Origin: Bradyrhizobium sp. Ai1a-2
GTDB lineage: Bacteria; Pseudomonadota; Alphaproteobacteria; Rhizobiales; Xanthobacteraceae
Reading direction: 5' to 3'
Assembly: GCF_000426245.1 (NCBI RefSeq)
Contig: NZ_AUEZ01000034.1
Span: 28,591-92,590 of the forward strand
Length of the DNA: 64,000 nt
The notes beneath the pieces are model-generated. The model was not told the origin of the DNA and ran no database searches. It saw only the letters and a list, made by a program, of their open reading frames with translations. Positions 26,275 through 34,884 of this stretch are shown piece after piece (position 1 is the first letter of the stretch; every line of letters starts with the position of its first letter). The position numbers and the translations under genes are program-made.

Positions 26275-27504
26275 TTATTCCGCCGCCAGCGACTGCTTGC
26301 GGAGCGGCAGCCCGAGCCGTTCCCAGACCTGCAGCAGGGCCTCGGCGAGGCCGTCCATCAGGCCGTCGTCGTGGTAGGGCGATGGCGTGATCCGCAGCCG
26401 CTCGGTACCCTTGGGGACGGTCGGATAGTTGATCGGCTGGATATAGATGCCGTGCTCCTCGAGCAGGATGTCGGTCGCGCGCTTGCACTTTTCGGGGTCG
26501 CCGACGAACAACGGCACGATATGGGTGTCGCTCGACATCACGGGCAGGCCGGCCGCGTTCAGGATTGCCTTGAGGCGGGCGGCGCGCTCCTGGTGGCGCT
26601 CGCGCTCCCAGCTCGAGGTCTTGAGATGGCGGATCGCAGCGGTCGCGGCCGAGCAGATCGCGGGCGGCAGCGCGGTCGTGAAGATGAAGCCCGGTGCATA
26701 GGAGCGCACGGCATCGATGATCTCGGCCTTGGCGGCGATATAGCCGCCGAGGCAGCCGAACGCCTTCGCCAGCGTGCCTTCGAGCACGTCGATACGGTGC
26801 ATGACGCCGTCGCGCTCGGCGATGCCGCCGCCGCGCGGCCCGTACATGCCGACCGCATGGACCTCATCGACATAGGTCATGGCGCCATAGCGCTCGGCGA
26901 GATCGCAGGTCTGCGCGAGTGGGGCGACGTCGCCGTCCATCGAATAGAGGCTTTCGCAGGCGATCAGCTTCGGCCGGTCGGGACCGGCCTCGCGCAGCAG
27001 CTCCTCCAGATGCGCAAGGTCGTTGTGGCGGAAGATCTTCCGCTCGCAGCCGCCCTGACGGATGCCTTCGATCATCGAATTGTGGTTCAGCGCATCCGAC
27101 AGGATCAGGCAGTTCGGGATCAGCTTTGCGATCGTCGAGATGCCCGTCTGGTTCGAGACGTAGCCCGAGGTGAACAGGAGCGCAGCTTCCTTGCCGTGCA
27201 GGTCGGCGAGTTCCGCTTCGAGCTGCACCAGGGGATGATGGTTGCCGGCGATATTGCGAGTGCCGCCGGCGCCCGTGCCGACACGGGTCGCGGTCTCGAC
27301 CATCGCGCCGACGACCTTGGGATGCTGGCCCATGCCGAGATAGTCGTTGGAGCACCAGATCACGACATTGCGCTGGCCCTTCGGCGAGTGCCAGATCGCA
27401 TGCGGGAAGCGGCCTGCGATCCGCTCGAGGTCGGCGAATACGCGATAGCGCCGCTCGTCATGGAGGCGATTGAGGGCGGCGCTGAAAAACTGGCTGTAAT
27501 CCAT
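26275..27504 (-). CDS. hemA: 5-aminolevulinate synthase
   Basis: PLP enzyme condensing glycine with succinyl-CoA to make 5-aminolevulinate, the first step of the alphaproteobacterial C4 route to heme. 409 residues, the normal length, starting MDYSQFFSAALNRLH. Visible motifs are WCSNDYLGMGQHP, HNSMIEGIRQG, DEVHAVGMYG (PLP-contacting Asp/His) and the Schiff-base Lys in GTLAKAFGCLGGY (about 245). A perfect FixK/FNR-type box lies 136 bases upstream (27640-27653), and a 10-bp inverted repeat lies 41 bases upstream, so oxygen control is likely. Confidence 0.96.
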   Translation of the reverse strand: MDYSQFFSAALNRLHDERRYRVFADLERIAGRFPHAIWHSPKGQRNVVIWCSNDYLGMGQHPKVVGAMVETATRVGTGAGGTRNIAGNHHPLVQLEAELADLHGKEAALLFTSGYVSNQTGISTIAKLIPNCLILSDALNHNSMIEGIRQGGCERKIFRHNDLAHLEELLREAGPDRPKLIACESLYSMDGDVAPLAQTCDLAERYGAMTYVDEVHAVGMYGPRGGGIAERDGVMHRIDVLEGTLAKAFGCLGGYIAAKAEIIDAVRSYAPGFIFTTALPPAICSAATAAIRHLKTSSWERERHQERAARLKAILNAAGLPVMSSDTHIVPLFVGDPEKCKRATDILLEEHGIYIQPINYPTVPKGTERLRITPSPYHDDGLMDGLAEALLQVWERLGLPLRKQSLAAE

Positions 27505-27544
27505 CGGAAAACCTGAAGCGGAACCCGGCCGGAGCGGCCAATCT

Positions 27545-27569
27545 CATTAGAGCTTTTCCAGCTCTAATG
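27545..27569. promoter_or_regulatory. Perfect 10-bp inverted repeat before hemA
   Basis: CATTAGAGCT-TTTCC-AGCTCTAATG, perfect arms with a 5-base spacer, 41 bases upstream of the hemA start codon. It could be an operator, a leader hairpin or the remains of an extragenic palindrome. No T-run follows on the minus strand, so it does not look like a terminator of the upstream MBL gene. Confidence 0.55.
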
Positions 27570-27639
27570 TCTATCCGCTATCCCACGTTTGAGCATGCGC
27601 CAGACATTGGACAGATTGTCCATGGGAGCGGATCAAATG

Positions 27640-27653
27640 TTGATGTGGATCAA
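27640..27653. promoter_or_regulatory. FixK/FNR-type box upstream of hemA
   Basis: TTGAT-GTGG-ATCAA is a perfect match to the FixK/FNR consensus TTGAT-N4-ATCAA. Its centre is about 142 bases before the hemA start, so a promoter using it at -41.5 would begin near 27605 and leave a leader of about 100 bases. Oxygen-limited, FixK-linked induction of hemA is established in Bradyrhizobium japonicum, which supports the assignment. A smaller palindrome GGACA-GAT-TGTCC lies at 27609-27621. Confidence 0.8.
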
Positions 27654-27761
27654 CGACCTAGCCCGGTCGCCGGCATATGCGCCGATAGCTCCCGGGCTCG
27701 CATCGTTGCGCAATCGCACGACGCCCGTAAATATCCGGATCAGCCGAACGGGCGCGCTGCG

Positions 27762-28823
27762 TCAGGTGGTGCGGAAGCGCAGGACGCCGTCGATCGCCTC
27801 GGACGTCAGTCGGCCCTCGACCAGCATGTAGTTGACGTGCGCGATCAGCTCGCCGGCCGCGAATCCCATCTGGTGCGCGTCCAGCGCGTGCTTGTGGAAT
27901 ACGACCGGCACCAGCTCCTTGGAGGTTTTCTCAATCTCACGGCAGGCCTCGGCGATCAGCCGGCAGCGTTCCTCATGGTGGTCGGCGAGCTGCTTGATCC
28001 GCGTCTTCAGGCCGTAGAAGGGCACGCCATGGCCGGGCAGCACCAGCGCGTCATAGGGCAGCGTGGTCGTGAGGCTGGCCAGCGACGCCAGATATTCGCC
28101 GAGCGAATTCTGTTCGGGCTCGACAGCCCAGACACTGACGTTGGGCGAGATCTTGCTCAACACCTGATCGGCGGAGAGGAACAGCTTGTCGGCGGCGCAA
28201 TACAGCATCACCTGGTCGAGCGCATGTCCGCCGCCGGTGATCACCTTGAAGCGCCGCGTGCCGATGACGACCTCGTCGCCGTGGGTCAGCCGGCAATAGG
28301 ACGCCGGCAGCACCGAGACCCGCTTCAGATAATCCTGGCCGCGGCCGAGCAGCTTGTCGGTCAGGTCCTCGTCCATGCCATGACGGCGGAAGAACAGACG
28401 TTGCGCGGTCAATCGTTCGGCGGTGCCGCGGTTCTGGTGAAAGACCGACTGCAGGTATTCGACCTGCGACATGTACAGCGCGCAGCCGAACCGCTCGACG
28501 ATCCACCCGGCGAGCCCGACATGATCCGGGTGCGAATGGGTCACGATCAGGCGCTTGATGGTCATGCCCTTGAGCGGGCCTTCGAACAGCGTGGTCCAGG
28601 CTGCGATTGATTCCTCGTTGCCGAAGCCGGAATCGATCATGGTCCAGCCGTCGCCGTCGGCGAGCAGGTAGATGTTCACATGGTTGAGGCGGAACGGCAG
28701 TTTCAGCCGCGCCCAGAGCACGCCCGGCATCACTTCCACGACCTGGTCCGGGCCGGGGTGATCTTCGAACGGGTATCGCAGGGCCTCCGCCGAGGACTGC
28801 ACGCTGTCTGTTTTCGAATGCAT
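27762..28823 (-). CDS. MBL-fold metallo-hydrolase
   Basis: 353 residues. The metallo-beta-lactamase zinc motif THSHPDHVG is at about 112, a His-containing GGGHALDQV replaces the usual GHSPG motif (about 205-213), LFLSADQVL provides the bridging Asp, and LPGHG the last His. A C-terminal helical extension (about 275-353) with HHEERCRLI and MLVEGRLTSEAIDG resembles the beta-lactamase-associated winged helix seen in glyoxalase-II-like hydrolases. Substrate unknown. Upstream of hemA on the same strand, separated by 257 bases with a regulatory region. Confidence 0.87.
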   Translation of the reverse strand: MHSKTDSVQSSAEALRYPFEDHPGPDQVVEVMPGVLWARLKLPFRLNHVNIYLLADGDGWTMIDSGFGNEESIAAWTTLFEGPLKGMTIKRLIVTHSHPDHVGLAGWIVERFGCALYMSQVEYLQSVFHQNRGTAERLTAQRLFFRRHGMDEDLTDKLLGRGQDYLKRVSVLPASYCRLTHGDEVVIGTRRFKVITGGGHALDQVMLYCAADKLFLSADQVLSKISPNVSVWAVEPEQNSLGEYLASLASLTTTLPYDALVLPGHGVPFYGLKTRIKQLADHHEERCRLIAEACREIEKTSKELVPVVFHKHALDAHQMGFAAGELIAHVNYMLVEGRLTSEAIDGVLRFRTT

Positions 28824-28903
28824 CGGCTATCGGCTTAGCGGTACCTGCCGCCCGGCGCTAGCTCAAAAAAGCAGATTCCGGTGCGGATAGTGAGCATGAT
28901 TTT

Positions 28904-28992
28904 CCGTAGCCCGGATGAAGCGCAGCGCAATCCGGGGTCGGCGACCCGGGGCGAGATGCCCCGGATTACGCTGCGCTCCATCCGGGCTACGG
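28904..28992. repeat. Long intergenic palindrome (CCGTAGCCCGGATG family)
   Basis: Arms of 34 bases at 28904-28937 and 28959-28992 are inverted copies with two or three mismatches. The outer motif (CGTAGCCCGG) is shared with the element at 19548-19637. It lies between the chemoreceptor stop and the MBL gene start (both minus strand). Confidence 0.9.
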
Positions 28993-29016
28993 CTGTTCCC
29001 GAATGGCGATGGTCTC

Positions 29017-31161
29017 CTACGCCGCTCTTATGTTCGACAGGAACGCGTCGATTTCGGCGCGCAGCACCTCGGCCTCCCGGCGCAGTTCGTCGGAGGCGTT
29101 GAGCACGTCGCCGGCTGCCGTGCCGGCTTCCGCCGAGGCGCTGCTGACGCCGACGATGTTGCTGGAGACCTCGCTGGTGCCGCCGGCTGCGTGCTGGATG
29201 TTGCGGGCGATCTCACGCGTTGCCGCGCCCTGTTCCTCGACTGCGGCGGCGATCGCGGTGGTGACGTCGTTGATCTCGCCGATCGTATTGCTGATGTTGC
29301 GGATCGCGGAAACCGCCGTCGTCGTCACCTCCTGCATGCTGACGATCTGCTGGCGGATCTCGTCAGTCGCCTTGGCGGTCTGGTTGGCGAGACTCTTCAC
29401 CTCGGAGGCGACCACGGCAAAGCCGCGGCCGGCTTCGCCGGCGCGCGCCGCCTCGATGGTGGCGTTGAGCGCGAGCAGGTTGGTCTGCGAGGCGATGGTC
29501 TGGATCAGGTCGACCACCACGCTGATGCGCCCGGCGTTCTCGGCGAGGCCCTGCATGGTGACGTCGGTCTGGCCGGCTTCGTCCACCGCCTTGCGCGCGA
29601 TCTCGGCCGAGGTCACGACCTGGCGCCCGATCTCGGAGATCGAGGAAGAGAGCTCCTCGGTGCCCGCGGACACCGTCTGCACGTTGACCGAGGTCTCTTC
29701 CGCTGCGGAAGCGACCGTGTTCGCGAGCGCGCTGGACTGGTCGGCGGTCGCCGACATGCTCTGCGCCGTCGACTGCATCGAATTGGCCGCGTTCTGCAGG
29801 CTGTCGAGCGCGCCGCGGACGGTGGATTCGAATTCGACGATGCGGGCTTCCATGCGCGAAGCGCGCTCCGCCTTGACGATGCGGTCCTTGTCCTGTTCGG
29901 CCGAGAGAGCGCGGCCCTCGATCATGCTTTCGCGGAACACCTTCAGCGCGTTGGCCATCGCGGCAATCTCGTCGTCCTGGCGGCTCTGATAGATCTCGGT
30001 GTTGAGATCGCCGGCCGACAACCGCTGCATCGAATCCTGCAGCCCCTTGAGCCGCTTGAGAATGCTGCGGCCGACATAGAGCCAGACGAACAGGATCGAG
30101 CCGATCAGGGTGCCGATGCCGAGCGCCAGCATCACCATGGTCGCAAACGAAATCTCATGTTGCGCCTGGCTGGCGGAGGCGTCGGTCGCCTTCCGCACGC
30201 CATCGACGAGCTGCTGCACGCTGATGCCCAGGCCGATATTGAGCTTGCGGGTCTCCTCCAGGATGGTCTCGCCGAAATCGGTGGCGTCCAACTCCTTCTG
30301 GCGGACCTTGAACACGCCGGTCTTGCCCTGGCCGAGCGTCTGCAGCTTAGCGGCGGCATCGGCCAGCACCTTGGTGCCGGAATTCTTCGGCAGCATCTCC
30401 AGATTGGAAATTGTCTGCGCGAGGACCTGCTTGAAGTCCTTCTCGATCGCTTCCAGCGTGTCGCTGTTGGTCGCCGACAGCGCCGCGGCCATGTTGGAGG
30501 CCATCAGGTTGCCGCTCGCGATCACATTGCCGAACTGCTCGACGACACGGGCGGCGCTGCTCGCGTCGTCAGAGGACGGCTCGGCGGCACCGAGGATGGC
30601 ATGGAGCTGGCTCTGCGCGTCCATCATCGCCGGTGCCGAGGCCGCGACGAATTCGGTCTGCGCCTTACGCAGGGTTTCGTACTGCTTGTCGTGCAGCGCC
30701 GCCGTCTCGAGCCGCTCGCGCGCGGCCGAGCCGAGGCTCTGGATCACGTCATCGATGTTCTTGACCGTATCGGTCAGCGCGTTCCCGATCGCCTTGTCGG
30801 CGCCGAGCTTGATGATCTCGTCGAGCTTCTGCAGCGCCTGCTTCTGCGTTTCCTTCATCTTGGCAGAGCGCTCGTTCAGCGCCTCCTCGGTGCGCGAGGC
30901 AAGCAGCGCCGGTCCCTGGCTCGCCAGGCTCGCGCTTTGCGCCGACAATTGCAGGCTGGCGGCGAGCCGCGGGATGTCGCGGCCGGAGAGGTCGCCCATA
31001 GTCGTGCCGAGCTGTTCGAACACCGTCGCAGCGCCCGCGCTGATCACGATCGCCATGCCGGCGATGACGGCGAACGCCGCGAACAGGCTGCCCCTGACGC
31101 CCCATCGCGGACGCCGGATGCCCTTAAGTTTCAATTTACCGAAGCGGAATCGTAACGCCAT
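29017..31161 (-). CDS. Methyl-accepting chemotaxis protein
   Basis: 714 residues. Basic N terminus, membrane helix (about 22-45), a long helical periplasmic region (about 46-320), second helix (about 328-352, MVMLALGIGTLIGSILFVWL), HAMP (about 352-405) and a signalling domain with the hairpin tip TIASQTNLLALNATIEAARAGE and GRGFAVVASEVKSLA, the receptor core that binds CheA/CheW. The periplasmic part has no named sensor fold that I can identify. The C terminus lacks a CheR-docking pentapeptide. No che genes are in the window. Confidence 0.93.
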   Translation of the reverse strand: MALRFRFGKLKLKGIRRPRWGVRGSLFAAFAVIAGMAIVISAGAATVFEQLGTTMGDLSGRDIPRLAASLQLSAQSASLASQGPALLASRTEEALNERSAKMKETQKQALQKLDEIIKLGADKAIGNALTDTVKNIDDVIQSLGSAARERLETAALHDKQYETLRKAQTEFVAASAPAMMDAQSQLHAILGAAEPSSDDASSAARVVEQFGNVIASGNLMASNMAAALSATNSDTLEAIEKDFKQVLAQTISNLEMLPKNSGTKVLADAAAKLQTLGQGKTGVFKVRQKELDATDFGETILEETRKLNIGLGISVQQLVDGVRKATDASASQAQHEISFATMVMLALGIGTLIGSILFVWLYVGRSILKRLKGLQDSMQRLSAGDLNTEIYQSRQDDEIAAMANALKVFRESMIEGRALSAEQDKDRIVKAERASRMEARIVEFESTVRGALDSLQNAANSMQSTAQSMSATADQSSALANTVASAAEETSVNVQTVSAGTEELSSSISEIGRQVVTSAEIARKAVDEAGQTDVTMQGLAENAGRISVVVDLIQTIASQTNLLALNATIEAARAGEAGRGFAVVASEVKSLANQTAKATDEIRQQIVSMQEVTTTAVSAIRNISNTIGEINDVTTAIAAAVEEQGAATREIARNIQHAAGGTSEVSSNIVGVSSASAEAGTAAGDVLNASDELRREAEVLRAEIDAFLSNIRAA

Positions 31162-31363
31162 CTGCCTGCCCCGCAGTCACTGTCCTTGAGCCTGAATCCT
31201 CGCGCGGCAGTATCGCGATGGCGGGTTAACAAAATCGGGAACCCGAATGTGCGGCGGCGCAATTTTTGCCGCGCATGGCGGCGTTGAAGTAGCTTTGTAC
31301 CGCACGTCGGAATTGATCGCGCGGTACTTGCGGGAGACTTACGTCTACAACCGCTCGAGAATC

Positions 31364-31389
31364 AAAAAAGGCCGGCGAGATGCCGGCCT
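31364..31389 (-). terminator. Terminator of the outer-membrane beta-barrel gene
   Basis: Stem AGGCCGGC/GCCGGCCT (31369-31389) around loop GAGAT; on the minus strand it is followed by TTTTTT. It lies 24 bases past the stop of the gene at 31413-32144. Confidence 0.85.
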
Positions 31390-31412
31390 CTTTCGGCTAT
31401 CTCGGATCGCGA

Positions 31413-32144
31413 TCAGTAGCCGGTGGCTACCGGGGCGCCGAAATTGAAGCGGTAGTTGATGCCGGCCTTCACGGTGTGCTCGTCATTGCTGAAGCTGCCG
31501 AACGGCACCAGCGGAGCCGGCGCAACGAAGCGGCTGTCGCCGAAATCGTAGAATTGATACTCGGCCTTGGCCGACCAGTTCGGCGCGAACATGTATTCGA
31601 TGCCGCCGCCGACGGTAAAGCCGTTGCGGTGGCTGTCACTGAGCGCGAACCCGACCGGGATACCGCCGAACCTGAGCGTCTCGTTGTTGTCGGAATAGGC
31701 GTAGCCGCCCTTCGCGTAGACGAGGCCCGGGCCCCAGGTCCAGCCGACGCGGCCGGTGATCGAGCCGATCCCGCGCTGGTCGTTGTTGTAGACGAAGCCA
31801 CCGGGGAACGCCGCATTGACCTGGTCGCCTCCAAGCCAGGAATACTGACCTTCGACGCCAATCAGAAAGTTCGGATGGAATTGCCAGTCGCCGCCCACCT
31901 GGACGCCGCCGAGGAAGCGGGTGTTGTGGTCGCTGAGCGCGAAGCCGTTAAAGGTGTCGCTGCTCGTGAAGGCGCCGCCGATATGGCCGCCGACATAGAA
32001 GCCGGTCCAGTTGTAGATCGGCGCAGCGTAAACCGGCGCCGGCGCCTTGCTGTAGTAAGGGCGGGCACCGAGATCGGCGCCAAATGCCGGCGCGGCCGCG
32101 GCGAGCGCGATAAGGGCAACGGTTGCGAGCAGGATCTTCTTCAT
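31413..32144 (-). CDS. Outer-membrane beta-barrel protein (Omp25/RopB-like)
   Basis: 243 residues from MKKILLATVALIALAAAAPAFGAD, with a signal peptide to about 22. The mature protein starts with the Pro/Tyr-rich YYSKAPAPVYAAPIYNWTGFYVGGHIGG, typical of rhizobial Omp25/RopB-family eight-strand barrels, and ends in a strand with terminal aromatic YRFNFGAPVATGY. Glycine-aromatic alternation runs throughout. Function is probably structural or surface-protective. ATG 32144 is preceded by CCGGGGAATG on the minus strand; the longer frame from 32180 has no signal-like start. Confidence 0.88.
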   Translation of the reverse strand: MKKILLATVALIALAAAAPAFGADLGARPYYSKAPAPVYAAPIYNWTGFYVGGHIGGAFTSSDTFNGFALSDHNTRFLGGVQVGGDWQFHPNFLIGVEGQYSWLGGDQVNAAFPGGFVYNNDQRGIGSITGRVGWTWGPGLVYAKGGYAYSDNNETLRFGGIPVGFALSDSHRNGFTVGGGIEYMFAPNWSAKAEYQFYDFGDSRFVAPAPLVPFGSFSNDEHTVKAGINYRFNFGAPVATGY

Positions 32145-32366
32145 TTCATTCCCCGGAGATTCAAGTGAGACGCTGCGCACAGCGCCCCCATGGCGCGATT
32201 AAAGACGGCATTTGAATAAAATGATGTCACCGCGGGACGATCGCGATCGATAAGCCAACCTATTGGCCGGTAATTGTTTTTTGTGCTTAACGGCGGCTTA
32301 AGGAAGGGTGAAGGAAGGCTTAATCTGCGCCTGGATCGGTAAGCTTTGCGGAGGCGAGACCCTGTC

Positions 32367-32405
32367 TAGCCAAGCCTGCTAGCCAAGCCTGTTAGCCAAG
32401 CCTGC
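32367..32405. repeat. Three tandem 13-bp repeats over a gene end
   Basis: TAGCCAAGCCTG plus one base (C, T, C) occurs at 32367, 32380 and 32393. The stop codon of the HTH gene (32392-32394, TAA on the minus strand) lies at the junction of the second and third units. Confidence 0.9.
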
Positions 32406-32727
32406 GCCTGATGTCCTCGCGCATCTGCTGGCGGAACTGAGCCTTGCGCGCCGGCCGCTCCTTCTCCGGGACGTCGTAGCGGTCGAACACGTTGAACTTC
32501 TCGAGGATCGGATAGTGGTCGCTGGCCATCGCCAGGACCCGCAGGAGATCGGCGACTTGCGCGCTCGGTCCCGTCACCTCCCAGCGGCGCATGATGCTGG
32601 CGCCGTCGGGCCCGTTCAGTCCGCACAGCTTCGCCATGTCGGCCGCCGCGAGCGGCCGGCCGATGGCCTCGCCGAGATGCTCGCGAAGCTTTTTCAGTTC
32701 TGGACCGGTCACGGATACCCCCACCAT
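32392..32727 (-). CDS. Small HTH-like DNA-binding hypothetical protein
   Basis: 111 residues from MVGVSVTGPELKKLREHLG. The first half reads as an XRE-like helix-turn-helix (TGPELKKLREHLGEAIGRPL, LAAADMAKLCGL, SIMRRWE), the second as a helical tail rich in Arg/Lys ending RRRLG. ATG 32727 is chosen; a GTG three codons further (VSVTGPEL) is possible. The longer frame to 32892 runs into the divergent small gene. Probably a transcription factor; target unknown. Confidence 0.6.
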   Translation of the reverse strand: MVGVSVTGPELKKLREHLGEAIGRPLAAADMAKLCGLNGPDGASIMRRWEVTGPSAQVADLLRVLAMASDHYPILEKFNVFDRYDVPEKERPARKAQFRQQMREDIRRRLG

Positions 32728-32866
32728 GGTCACACAAAAGATAGAGCGGAATGACGATTCATCACGCTTTAGTGGCACTCCATTCCGATGGTCTGTGAAC
32801 TGGCTCACACGTTCCACCCGCCGAAGCAAGTTATACCGCTGCGCAATTCCTGATGAGGAGGAAATC

Positions 32867-33067
32867 ATGCGCAGCTTGATTGAAAGCCTCACGCCTGACG
32901 CCAGCCAAATCGAGTGGAAATGGATCGGCGCGATGTTCGCGTTCTATGTGGCGGTGGTGGTGATTGCAGCCGGACTGCTGATGACCCATCGATCCACAAG
33001 AGGCTCGGTCTCCGAGATGTCGCTGGCCGCCGTTGCTTGCGTGTCCTGCGCGCTTGCCGCTGATTGA
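32867..33067 (+). CDS. Small single-pass membrane protein
   Basis: 66 residues starting MRSLIESLTPDASQIEWKW with a strong membrane helix (about 20-42, IGAMFAFYVAVVVIAAGLLM) and a second, weaker hydrophobic stretch near the C terminus. GAGGAGG sits 6 bases before ATG 32867, a near-perfect ribosome site. Divergent from the HTH gene. No homologous family recognised. Confidence 0.65.
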   Translation: MRSLIESLTPDASQIEWKWIGAMFAFYVAVVVIAAGLLMTHRSTRGSVSEMSLAAVACVSCALAAD

Positions 33068-33696
33068 CCGACTGGATCATGATCCGATCAGACGAAAATC
33101 GGACCATGATCTCATCCTGTTTGTTTGATTGTTTGTATTTGTTGGTTTGAGCGCGATCTCCGCGCGCCATTGAAGCCCGGTCCCGATTACGCGAGGAACT
33201 GTCGCCACGGCGGGTGAAGCCACGATTTGAGCTGTTGTCGTTCATGCGCCGATGACGATCGGCGCACGGACGTTGGTCGGGTCGCTGAGGATGATGTGCA
33301 CATCGAGGGCGCGCTCCGGTTGCGCGGTCTGATGATGTGCTGCGTGACTCTGTCTTCTGTCGGCTATGATGCAGTTCGTCGCGCCGTCGCGGTGATGAAT
33401 TGGTGAGCACAGTCGACCACAATCATCGCAAGATGTTTCTGCTCCCTCCTGCTGCGCAACCCCGCCATGCATCGTTCGCTTTGACATCGATGTGATTTGC
33501 GCAGAAAGAAAGCACGCTTCTTCTATAGGCCAAGTTGGGGAAGAGCGGTGCGCATGAACTTTTTGTAACGCGCGCGTTGGGCTGTTGAAGTTGGCTGAAG
33601 CATTTCTTGGGGATGCGCTAATTGCTGTTGCCGGTCGTCGATTGCAAAGATCGCAGTCCTCGCGATCATCTCTCCCGCGTGAAGACGGCTCCGGCC
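33068..33696. other. Long intergenic region with a palindromic repeat
   Basis: The first part holds an inverted repeat (GGATCATGATCCGAT ... ATCGGACCATGATC, about 33077-33115) resembling the GCATGATCC family. The rest has no convincing gene. A minus-strand frame of 81 codons (33242-33487) lacks a ribosome site and family features and is not called. TTGACATCGATGTGATTT at 33481-33498 might be part of a promoter. Confidence 0.5.
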
Positions 33697-34824
33697 ATGG
33701 ACTCTGATCTGAACCCGCAGGGGTGGATCTGGTGGCCTGAACGTGAGGATCTCTCGCTCGAGTTCATGCGGTTGCTGGCTTCCGCCCAGGAAGGCGGCGC
33801 GACGTTTTCGGAATGTTGGCTCACCGCCAGCCGCATCGATTTCGCGGACGACTATTCCTGGTACCGGGAATGGACTGCCACTGCGGAGGTAAACCGCGAG
33901 CGGGCTTCATCCGCAGCAGCGCAAGGGCATCCGGCGACGGCGAGAGATAACTGGCTTCGCGCCATGAATTATTATCTTACCGCCGCTCATCCGGTCGATC
34001 TTGCGCCCGACGAGCGGCGGTCAGCAATCGCATCGATGCGCGAATGCGCCGCGAACTATCTCAACTGCCGCCAGCCCCGCGGTGAAGTTGTCTCGATACC
34101 CTGGCTGAACGAGTTCACCTTGCAGGGCTATTATTTGCCGGCGTCCCTTGGCGGCGATCGCGCGCCCGTCGTCATCTGTATCGGGGAACCGGGGCATCAC
34201 AAGGAAGAATTCCTGTTCAAGCTCGCACGCCACGCCTCCGAGCGTGGGATGGCGCTGCTTGCGGTGGACGTCCTGGGCGATGGCACGGGTCCTTCGTTCG
34301 AAGAGGTATCACTCCGCCACAAGCCGCAGCGGGCGATTGCCCCCATCATGGATTACCTCGTCGGCAGGGACGACGTCGATGAGCGGCGGATCGCGATCCT
34401 CGCCGACGGCTGGCGTTCGTCGTTTGTCGCGCGCGGCATCGCCTTCGACCATCGCTTTGCCGCGGCCGTTTGCGACGGCGGTATCTGGGATCTGCATATG
34501 CGGGCATTTCTGGATCCGCAGAACAGGCCGTTCGGTGTCGAGCCCTGTCCGGAGTTGGAAGCCGACCGCATCCTGAGGGGAATCAGATGTCCGTTGTTGG
34601 TCGCCGCCAGCGAGCGCGGCGTGCTCAGAGCGGACCGAATTGCCGAATTGACGGATCGGTTGCGTGCCGGACGGCGCGACCGGGACATTACGTTCGAGAT
34701 CTTTGAGGCCGCGGAGGCCGCCGCAGGTCAGGGACGGTTCGACAATCCGACCCTCGCCAACGAGTTCATCTTCGATTGGATCGCATCCCGGATCGGGGCG
34801 CAGCCTTTATATAACAGGGCGTAG
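33697..34824 (+). CDS. Alpha/beta-hydrolase-fold protein (FrsA-like) lacking the nucleophile serine
   Basis: 375 residues from MDSDLNPQGWIWWP; an in-frame TTG at 33622 would add 25. A helical cap (about 1-130) precedes an alpha/beta core: FTLQGYYLPA, APVVICIGEPGHHKEEF, ALLAVDVLGDGTG, then RRIAILADGWRSSFVARGIAFDHRFAAAV. In FrsA-like esterases and dihydropseudooxynicotine-hydrolase relatives the segment after RIAIL is G-x-S-x-G-G; here it is A-D-G-W-R-S, so Ser is replaced by Gly (about 238). The rest of the fold is intact. Either it is non-catalytic or it uses a different centre. Confidence 0.75.
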   Translation: MDSDLNPQGWIWWPEREDLSLEFMRLLASAQEGGATFSECWLTASRIDFADDYSWYREWTATAEVNRERASSAAAQGHPATARDNWLRAMNYYLTAAHPVDLAPDERRSAIASMRECAANYLNCRQPRGEVVSIPWLNEFTLQGYYLPASLGGDRAPVVICIGEPGHHKEEFLFKLARHASERGMALLAVDVLGDGTGPSFEEVSLRHKPQRAIAPIMDYLVGRDDVDERRIAILADGWRSSFVARGIAFDHRFAAAVCDGGIWDLHMRAFLDPQNRPFGVEPCPELEADRILRGIRCPLLVAASERGVLRADRIAELTDRLRAGRRDRDITFEIFEAAEAAAGQGRFDNPTLANEFIFDWIASRIGAQPLYNRA

Positions 34825-34845
34825 TCTCAAGGCGCGAACACTCCC

Positions 34846-34884
34846 GAGCATTTCGGTTCTGATCAATCGGAATCGAAAATGCTC
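34846..34884. repeat. Intergenic palindrome (GAGCATTTTCGG family)
   Basis: GAGCATTTCGGTTCTGATC and its imperfect inverse ending AAAATGCTC form a hairpin between convergent genes. The same motif (GAGC...CGGTCCTGA...TCAGGACCG...) recurs at 52564-52668. Confidence 0.7.

Noticed and set aside
28915..31155. 746-codon plus-strand frame opposite the chemoreceptor
   Set aside because: Antisense shadow rich in Leu/Asp/Arg/His; it also begins inside the palindrome at 28904. The chemoreceptor has clear HAMP and tip motifs.
33242..33487. 81-codon minus-strand frame between the small membrane protein and the hydrolase-like gene
   Set aside because: No Shine-Dalgarno and no recognisable composition; could be real but cannot be supported.
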